Position numbers and translations under genes: made by a program. A stretch of DNA of 64,000 nt from Glebionis coronaria. Taxonomy: Eukaryota; Streptophyta; Magnoliopsida; Asterales; Asteraceae. Under the pieces are notes generated by a model that was given only the letters and a program-made list of their open reading frames with translations, made no database searches and was not told where the DNA came from. Of this stretch, positions 56,902 through 64,000 are shown piece after piece. The DNA is taken from assembly GCA_025667525.1 (NCBI GenBank), contig CM046882.1:521446618-521510617 (forward strand), given 5' to 3'. Every line of letters begins with the position of its first letter. Position 1 is the first letter of the stretch.

Positions 56902-59900
56902 ATGACAATTGATAAGAGTTGGACCACTGTAAACAATCGTAATTCCAATGAGTTTTTAGATGGTCTTTTTGGATTCATCCAGGATTGTGAGAAATTTTTG
57001 CACCCCATCTCACAAAAGCTCTGTTGCCCATGTAGTCGTTGTTGTAACCATGAAACGTTGGTTACCCTCGGCCAACTTGAGGCACACATATCCCAATTCG
57101 GGTTTGACAAACGTTACACCACTTGGATATATCACGGTGAACCAATTCTTCCGTTACCTCCACTATTACCACATTCACCTGATCGAATTCACATGGATGC
57201 GTTCTTCGAAGATATTTCTGCAAATAATATTTCAAATCCACCATCTGAAACTCCACCCTCTCAAACTCCACCAACGCAAACAACCGGTCCTCAACCAACC
57301 CAAACATCGGGTCCTAGTAACGAGTTTGAAGAGTTACTCGTTAGGTCTGCCCAAAAGTTGTACCCGGGTTGTGATATGACCACATTGGAATTTACATCAG
57401 AGATTTCGCACATCAAGGTTTTACACAAAATAACTGATGCCGGGTTTAACAAAGTTCTAGCTCTTCTCTAAAAGGCATGTTCCCCTAGTAAAGGATACAA
57501 TTTCCCGTCTTCATACTATGAAATAAAAAAGACATACAAAAAGATCGGGTTAGGATACGAATAGATCCATGCTTGTATAAATGATTGTTTTTTATATTGG
57601 GGATCACCGGAAAACAAGGCGAGGCACACTTGTCCAATCTGTAACGCGATTAGATGGAAAAACCCAAAGAAGAAAAAGGGGACGCAATTAGTTGCCAACA
57701 AGGTGGTGCGTTACTTTCCGATAACACCTAGACTACAACGTATGTTCAACACAAAAGACATAGCAAAGTGGATGACTTGGCATGCGACCGGACAGTCTAA
57801 GGAAGACGATAAAATGAATCACCCCTGTGACGGCAAAGCATGGAAATATTTTGACATGCTAAAACTTGAGTTCTCTTGTGACCCTAGAAACGTTCGATTA
57901 GGGTTGGCTGTTGATGGTTTTAATCCTTATGGCATGATGAGCCAAACTTACAGCATGTGGCCGGTTATATTGACAACATACAACACACCACCGTGGATGT
58001 GTTTGAAAGAAACTTCTTTAATGTTGATGATGTTAATTCCCGGCCCTAAATCAGCTACAAAGGACATTCATGTGTACTTACAGCCTATAATTAAAGAACT
58101 CAAAGATTTATGGGAGGGAGTCTGGACGAAAGATGTTGCTACGGGTACTCATTTCAAAATGAAAGCGGCTGTTTTATGGACCATCAATGATTTTCCAGCT
58201 CGAAGTAGTTTGTCTAGGTGAATTGGGTATGGGTACCTCGCATGCCCTACTTGTAATGTTGACACTCCATCGATGCGTATCAACACCAAAATCGTTTATG
58301 TTGGTTACAGAATATGGTTAAGAACAAATCATCCATAAAGGAAAAAATCCAAGGAATTCTACGGTTTTCCCGAAAATAAGCCTAAACCAAGAAAGTTTTT
58401 AGAACTTGATATCCAATTGCAGATTAGTAAAGTCTTTAAACGTAAACCGGGGAAACATAAACCAATTTTCAAAGAGAATCGCCCCCATAATCGAGATGTT
58501 GAATTGAACTGGAATAAGCGTTCTATATTTTGGGATCTTGAGTATTGGCCCTTTCTTCTACTAAAACACTGTTACGATGTCATGTACATCGAAAAGAATT
58601 TCCTTGAGGCTTTACTGAATACCCTGTTATAGAACGACAAATCCAAAGACACGCCAAAGGCAAGGCTAGACTTGGAAAAAATGGGAGTTCGAAAGGATGT
58701 GGTTAGTTAAAAAATATAACGGGAAGTTCGATAAGCCTCATCCAAAGTTCTCTTTCACTCCAGAAAAAAGAAAACTTTTTTGTAAATTCATTAAAGGAGT
58801 CAGACTACCTGATGGCTTTGGATCCAACTTCAAGAAAAAAGTGACCGCTGATGATGACAATATAACGAACTTAAAATCTCATGACTGTCATATAATGATG
58901 CATCGGTTACTTCCTTATGGAGTGCAACAATACTTGCCCAAAAACGTTGCAAAACCTATAATCAAGATTTGCTTTTGTGCTCGAAGTTTGACTGTGCAGG
59001 AAATGAAAGAAGCTAAAAACAAATTGATCATTATGATGGTTAATTTAGAGCAAATCTTTCCTCCTGCTTTTTTTGACATAATGACTCATTTGGTTATACA
59101 TCTACCCGATGAGGCCATTCTAGGTTCCGTTACTCGCGGCAGGTGGATGTATCGATTTGAAAGATACATGAAAAAGCTAAAGAATTATGTACGAATCAAA
59201 GCAAAGCCTGAAGGTTCTATTGCTGAGGGTTATGTTGCAGAAGAGGCATTAACTTTTTGTTCGCGTTACCTTAAGGATGTCAAGACGAGATTTAACCGCC
59301 TTGGCAGAAATGAAGACGATTTTCTTGGACAACCAGATAAATTTGAGGTGTTCTGGACCGTATGCACACCGACGGGTGGAATCAAACCAACTCGTACGAC
59401 TAATGACGACATGCAGGCAGTTACGTGGTTTATACTTAACAACAGTCCTGAAGTCGAAGCAGACATCTCGCCTTACAGCGAGTATGTTTCTTCCTTTTTT
59501 TTATTTTATAATTTTGAAAATTCTTCTTTCTCGATGACTTCTGCTAATATCATGATCCCTTGCAGAGAGGCGCCTGATAATGTGGAAACGAGTTTTCCTG
59601 CGTGGTTTAATAACAAGGTAAATACATTAGATATATTACCTTGGAGTTATTCCTCATCTAATAAACCTTTTTGTATTTCTTTTTTGTAGACTCGTGAAAA
59701 AAAAGTGAGTGCGGGCTGTAGTGACGAGTTATTCTCTTTGGCATGTGGACCTATTAGTTCATGTACATACCCCTCTTGCATAGTGAACGGTGTGAAGTTT
59801 GTGGTACGTGAACGCGATATACTTTGTACCACTCAATGCAGCGGAGTTTCAACACCCGGGGTTGATGGAGAGATGTATTATGGTCAACTCGAAGAAATTC

Positions 59901-60431
59901 TGGAGCTCACTTATATCGACAACCGCAAGGTTTTATTGTTTCGATGTAAATGGTTTGACACAATTAACCCTACCAATTGCACCAAACGCAACAGACGTTC
60001 TTACACTGAGCAAGGCATACATCATATTTTGACCGATAGGCTATTTCACCAAAAATAACCCATACATTTTCCCGACACAAGCAACACAAGTATTCTACCT
60101 TGAAGACCTTGCTAGACGACCGCTTCATTGGAAGGTCGTCAAACAGGTTTATCATCGAGATGTGGCAGAGTCCGATGAAGATGTTATACATGGTAGCAGT
60201 TCATCAGATGTTACAGTGTCTGTTGCTTTGCCTAATTTGGGTATTACGGATTTGAGTGTAAATACTCAACCAACGGAAGTGGACGCCCCACCGGTTGATG
60301 ATGATATTATTAATATCGAAGATGAGGTAGTTGCACACGTCATTGGTGATGTTGATGATGATGTTGATGATGGTGATGATGATTTAGTGTCGGATGATGA
60401 TGAAGTGAACCCTAATAATGATGTTCAATAA
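56902..60431 (+). pseudogene. TNP2-type CACTA transposase, decayed
   Basis: The likely start is MTIDKSWTTVNNRNSNEF. First comes the transposase-associated zinc domain (CCPCSRCCNHETLV, then YTTWIYHGEP). Next comes the Transposase_21 core (KVVRYFPITPRLQRMFNTKD, HPCDGKAWKYFD, LGLAVDGFNPYGMMSQTYSM, WPVILTTYNTPPWMCLK, and the ACPTCN motif). A DUF4218 region follows (LKSHDCHIMMHRLLPYGVQQ, FPPAFFDIMTHLVIHLP, EGSIAEGYVAEEALTFCSRY). Two introns follow: GTATGT near 59480 to GCAG near 59565, and GTAAAT near 59618 to TAG near 59689. Last comes DUF4216 (SCIVNGVKFVVRERD to LFRCKWFD) and an Asp-rich tail. One frame has stops at 57469, about 57562, 58219, near 58336 and 58630; the frame shifts near 58700 and 60050. 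It would cut and join the CACTA ends; this copy cannot make a full protein. Confidence 0.88.
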
Positions 60432-60806
60432 GTTTTACTAGCGATGATTCTGAAGATGACAATTGATATTAAGTTGTATTTTGAATGAAACAGTTGTTAT
60501 ATGCTTTAATGTGTAATTTTTTTATTTGTAAACGATTGTTATATGCTTAAGTTGTAGTTTGAATGAAACAATTGTTATACGCTTAAATGATGATGAGTTG
60601 TTTTTATTTGTTTAAATGTGTAATTTTGTATTTTAATGAAAATGTTTTTATATGTTAAAATGTGTATATTGATATGAATTTGTGTATTAGTATTAATTGG
60701 TTAATTAAATTGTGTGTAATTTTGTTTTTTAATGAAAATGTTTTTATATGTTAAAATATGTATATTGATAAAATGTGTATACTGATATGAACTTGTTATT
60801 TTACAG
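60432..60806 (+). other. spacer between the two CACTA genes
   Basis: AT-rich. Contains repeated TGAAAATGTTTTTATATG-type sequence (about 60638 and 60732) and GTTATATGCTTAA copies. No gene recognised. Confidence 0.5.
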
Positions 60807-61222
60807 ATGGCGTGTGTAGGTCCTAGATCACACGGTGGGGATGCTGGTGGTAGTCCACCCAGACGGCCCACACGTCCTGTACCGGCCCAGTGTCAGCGTA
60901 ATAAATCGTTATATTTTTTATAACACTGATATTTATAATTTATGTCACTTGAATTTTTACGAGTAAATAACATATCTTTTGTAGGTTCAAATCAACGCTT
61001 TGAGACCAACCTAGGAAAATTAAGGAAGGCGTACAGAGATAATCACGAAAAACCTTTGGCAATTGGCTTTGAATTTAAGGATCTGCAAACCTTCCATCTT
61101 CTAGGCGATTATGCATCCCTGTTGTCTCATCTTATGGGGGAATTAGTCCGGACACTTTCCCTGAACTGCGAATGGGACGAAATTCCAGACTCTAATAAAG
61201 CTCATATTTATCCTACACTTGA
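60807..61222 (+). pseudogene. TnpA-like (Ptta/En/Spm) gene, 5' part
   Basis: The first coding exon 60807-60897 (MACVGPRSHGGDAGGSPPRR) joins by a GT-AG intron to 60985-61222 (SNQRFETNLGKLRKAYRDNH, LAIGFEFKDLQTFHLLGDYA, GELVRTLSLNCEWDEIPDSN, KAHIYPTLE). This is the pattern of the second CACTA gene in plants, a DNA-binding protein thought to recognise subterminal repeats. The next exons are missing, because a GT donor at 61223 leads into unrelated sequence from 61291. The exons present are free of stops. Confidence 0.7.
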
Positions 61223-62063
61223 GTTCAAAATTGTTTATTTTACTTATATTGTTATTGTTATCGACATTTAGATATGTGTGTTATGTTTAGTGATGTAGCG
61301 GTTTTTAGTCGTTTTACTCACCTTTAGGAAAAGTAAGCAAAAAAACCAAAGTCGCGGTAAGTATAAGTATCAACGTTTAGGAAAACGTAAATACTGACAA
61401 TCGAGTTCGTTCTCGAGGAGGTATGGTGTTTAGCCAATAAATATAGACGTTATTTATTTCGAGTGATTACGTTTTTGGAAAGAAAGAAAGAAAAGAAAAT
61501 GGAGACGAATTACGCTAAAAACGGTCGGAAACGCGCGAACGTACGAACGTAAAAACGCGACCCAACGAAAAATTTCGACTAAAAATTAATTAAAAATTAC
61601 TAGAAGGTTCTAAAAATCCTAATTAAGAAAAATACGCAAACCAAAAATTTTGAAAACTTTTTAATTAATTATTATTAAATATTAAAGAAGATTAAAAACC
61701 CTAAAAAAATAATTTAACTAAGAAAAAAACAAAATTCAAACTTTTTTATTCGTAAACCTAAAGTACCCTAAAAATATTTTTTGAAATTTTTTATAAACCT
61801 TTTTCTATTTTTTATGATTTTTTTAAATTTTTAAATGAGAATAATCTTAGAAAATAAATAATAAATATAAAATTATGAAATTTTAACTATATAAAATAAA
61901 ATTTATTTTTCCTACGTCCTAAATGACAAAAGAAATTTTAGAAAAAAAGAATTATATATATATTTTTTTTTAATAATTTTTTTATGAATTAAAAACAATT
62001 TAAACTAATTAAATAATTAAAAGAAAATAATAAAGGATTTAAAAAAAAACTTTTTTTTTAGAA

Positions 62064-62180
62064 GTACTCCTTCCTCCCAATACTATATGTGACACTTTTT
62101 TGTGTCACAAAACTGTCACAAACCAAAGTCCTCCTCCCTCCCAAAACTATAAGGGACACTTGTTTTGTCAAAAAGTGTCG
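62064..62180. repeat. two Stowaway-like terminus copies in tandem
   Basis: TACTCCTTCCTCCCAATACT with ATGTGACACTTTT (62064 on) and TCCTCCCTCCCAAAACTATA with GGGACACTTGTTTTG (62132 on) resemble each other and the CTCCCTCCGTCCC ends of Stowaway MITEs. Both point the same way, so no complete element is defined. Confidence 0.45.
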
Positions 62181-62399
62181 CGAAAGGATGTTTTCACTCT
62201 CTGTGGTACAGGGGAGGATTTGGAGCTCGAATTTGGTTGGATTTTGCTTGTTTTTCGATGTTTTTGGGCACAAACGGCACCCCCAATAGCAATAGGCTAT
62301 TAGGGAGTCACACAAACAACAAGTTACACAAACACAAGTAATCAAATCACCAAAATCATCACGTGTGAACCAAAAAAATGAGGTATGTTGGTTGTTTAA

Positions 62400-63050
62400 G
62401 GTGCACAGTGGGCTCTTAAGCAAATTCAACAAATGCACGAGTGTACACAGTGGGCATTCATAAGCACCAAGTAGCCCTTCCTAATCGTTTTCTTCGATTG
62501 TAGGTATGCTAGGTGCAGACCTCAACAGTGCCACAAACTAACTTTGAAGGCCGGCAGTGGCTTATACTCGACTTGTTAATGAACTTAGATTTAAGCACGA
62601 ACTAGCTTAAACTACCCAACACCTAAATATCAGCAAGCAGATACATACACACCTCAATTCTTAACAAATGACCACATAAAAAAAACTGTTGATCACACCT
62701 TTTGCTGCCAAAATGGCCGACTATTGATTTGGTTTGTTTTGGTGTTAGTATGCTGTGGGGACAGTGGGCTAGCAGCTATCAAACAAACACCCCTTAACTT
62801 CCTTAAGTACACAGTGGACGAGGACCTAAGCCAACAGTGACCCCTTTGCTTTTCAATGTAGTACCAACAGTGGCTCTATTTAGCTTCTTGGTGAAACTTG
62901 AAAGTTACTTTGCTGTATAAGCTATGAAAACTACACAACGCCAACAAGCACCCCTAAGATCTATCAATTAACAGAACTGACAAAACCTCAACCTCAGTCT
63001 ATAAGAGGTCACTGCTTAAACAAATAAGCAGATTCAAAACAGTGGGGTGT
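62400..63050. repeat. dispersed (A)CAGTGG motif series
   Basis: CAGTG(G/A/C) occurs about nine times (near 62405, 62448, 62526, 62555, 62762, 62812, 62834, 62867, 63030), usually as ACAGTGG. This is more than expected in such AT-rich DNA. Confidence 0.5.
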
Positions 63051-64000
63051 GCACTAGCAGATAGGTTCACAAAGTATGTGTGTAAGGCCAAGTTCAGCTT
63101 ATCGAAGATTCTCAAATAAGCACCTAAGTCCTCAAATCCTTGAAACAAATGATGAATACCTAGAAATCAACTAGTGTGATGGATTTCAACTACGAAAACT
63201 TCCACATGAATGTACCATACCTGCTGGTGTATTTGGCGGCTTGGAGGTCTATTTTCGAACTAAGTGCGACAAAAATATTGAGCATATGTGAGCTAGACTT
63301 GAGGCAAGTTATCAGAAAACTTCAAATGCATCTCAATGAATCTAAAACCCCTTATCCAAGACAGAAATAACAACTCAAACTCCAAACATTATGAAAAATC
63401 AAAAATCATATCACAGACTTATCGTAGACAGATTGCTTTTTTTTCAATTTACTTCAAACTAAGAGTGTATTATTACTAGATTTAACTCTAATAACAATAA
63501 TGAACAGTAAGTCACCCACATAAACACATTTTAAAGAAAATTAAACACAAAAACAATGTAAGAAAAATGATGAGCAGTTACTACTCCTAAATGCATAAAG
63601 GTATTTCTAGGTCCAATTTTTGGCTTAACATAGTTATTCCAATAAGCACTTTCACAACACACTACCCAACACAAATCGATAACTCCTATCATTCTACTAG
63701 TTCCCTTGATTTCAATTCCAAGTCCTCTAAATGGACTTAATATACCTGCTGGTCTGGGTAGTTTGGTGTTCAACACTTCACACAAATGTGTACACGTCTG
63801 TGTGTGTTGAGACCACCTTCACAACACAAAGCCAAAGATATTAGAACCTAACTAAAATAAACCCAAATTCTAACCAAACCTGCAAGACCTAAATTCCTAC
63901 TTCGCAAACTTAAAGCCAAAATCAACTAACATCCAACATATGACAGATTTTCGAACAAATTTGGAAAACAAATTTTCCTAAACAATCCTCAACTCTTATC

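Larger units (their letters stand above)
50194..61290 (+). mobile_element. CACTA (En/Spm) transposon, right end missing
   Basis: Begins CACTACAACAATTCTGAG at 50194, followed by GACGAC/GTCGTCC subterminal repeats. It contains a TNP2-type transposase and a TnpA-like gene in plus orientation and an antisense GRF gene. The opposite CACTA terminus is not seen; the TnpA-like gene stops within or near an intron at 61222 and different sequence starts near 61291. The two halves separated by the satellite could alternatively be two elements, but they share the same subterminal palindrome. Confidence 0.75.
61291..64000 (+). mobile_element. possible LTR retrotransposon end, truncated by window
   Basis: A change in sequence character begins at TGATGTAGCGGTTTTTAGTC. 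GTTCGTTCTCGAGGAGG near 61403 resembles sequence near LTR ends of Athila/Tat-type elements, but I cannot see a second LTR, PBS or protein. The stretch 61500-62060 is extremely AT-rich. 62064-62180 holds two Stowaway-like terminus copies. 62400-63050 carries repeated CAGTG motifs. No gene is recognised to the end of the window. Confidence 0.35.

Noticed and set aside
62058..62438. 126-codon minus-strand frame
   Set aside because: Overlaps Stowaway-like termini and repeats; composition and motifs give no support.

Overview
The window looks like plant nuclear DNA, most probably from the daisy family (Asteraceae). Three things point there: AT-rich, densely nested retrotransposons; Ty1/copia gag and 3' accessory-ORF remnants of a type I associated with Asteraceae genomes (from memory, not searched); and GT-AG introns in the transposon genes. 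I see no rRNA, tRNA, CRISPR array or prokaryotic operon. Only one ordinary host gene is visible, a single-exon BIG GRAIN 1-like gene at 42275-43261.

Layout. (1) 1-8.76 kb: two rearranged Ty1/copia copies facing opposite ways. The minus copy has gag, leader, PBS, LTR and 3' UTR. The plus copy has a decayed coiled-coil gag region, an array of about ten 152-bp hairpin-bearing units, a spacer with repeated polypurine tracts, and LTR starts. (2) 8.79-26.8 kb: a minus-strand Ty3/gypsy chromovirus (Tekay/Del type), with decayed gag, PR, RT, RNase H, IN and chromodomain. Its 3' LTR is truncated and its 5' LTR is about 3 kb. A young minus-strand Athila-type element (14338-23561) with nearly identical LTRs has inserted into it; that element carries an intact 1063-aa Gag-protease ORF but no RT, RNase H or integrase. 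(3) 26.8-30.4 kb: an opposite-facing LTR fragment, a decayed copia 3' accessory ORF and its LTR. (4) 30.7-31.1 kb: a small minus-strand PB1-like domain fragment. (5) 32.0-40.8 kb: a very old LTR element bounded by a 5-bp target duplication, with a 400-bp hAT-type MITE inside it. A foldback repeat follows. (6) 42-50 kb: the BIG GRAIN 1-like gene, a Stowaway MITE, a second hAT MITE and otherwise plain intergenic DNA. (7) 50.19-61.29 kb: a large CACTA (En/Spm) transposon. It has a CACTA terminus, subterminal palindromes, a complete antisense two-exon GRF zinc-finger gene, a 2.7-kb array of a 41-bp satellite with higher-order structure, a decayed TNP2 transposase and a truncated TnpA-like gene. 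(8) 61.29-64 kb: probably the start of another LTR element, cutting off the CACTA.

The most notable items are the CACTA element with its antisense GRF gene and internal satellite, the 152-bp hairpin array with paired base changes between units, a hairpin after the TATA box whose sequence differs between two copia LTRs while the pairing is kept, and the gag-protease-only Athila derivative.

All family names come from motifs recognised by eye; no database search was run. Boundaries described as approximate could move by tens of bases.
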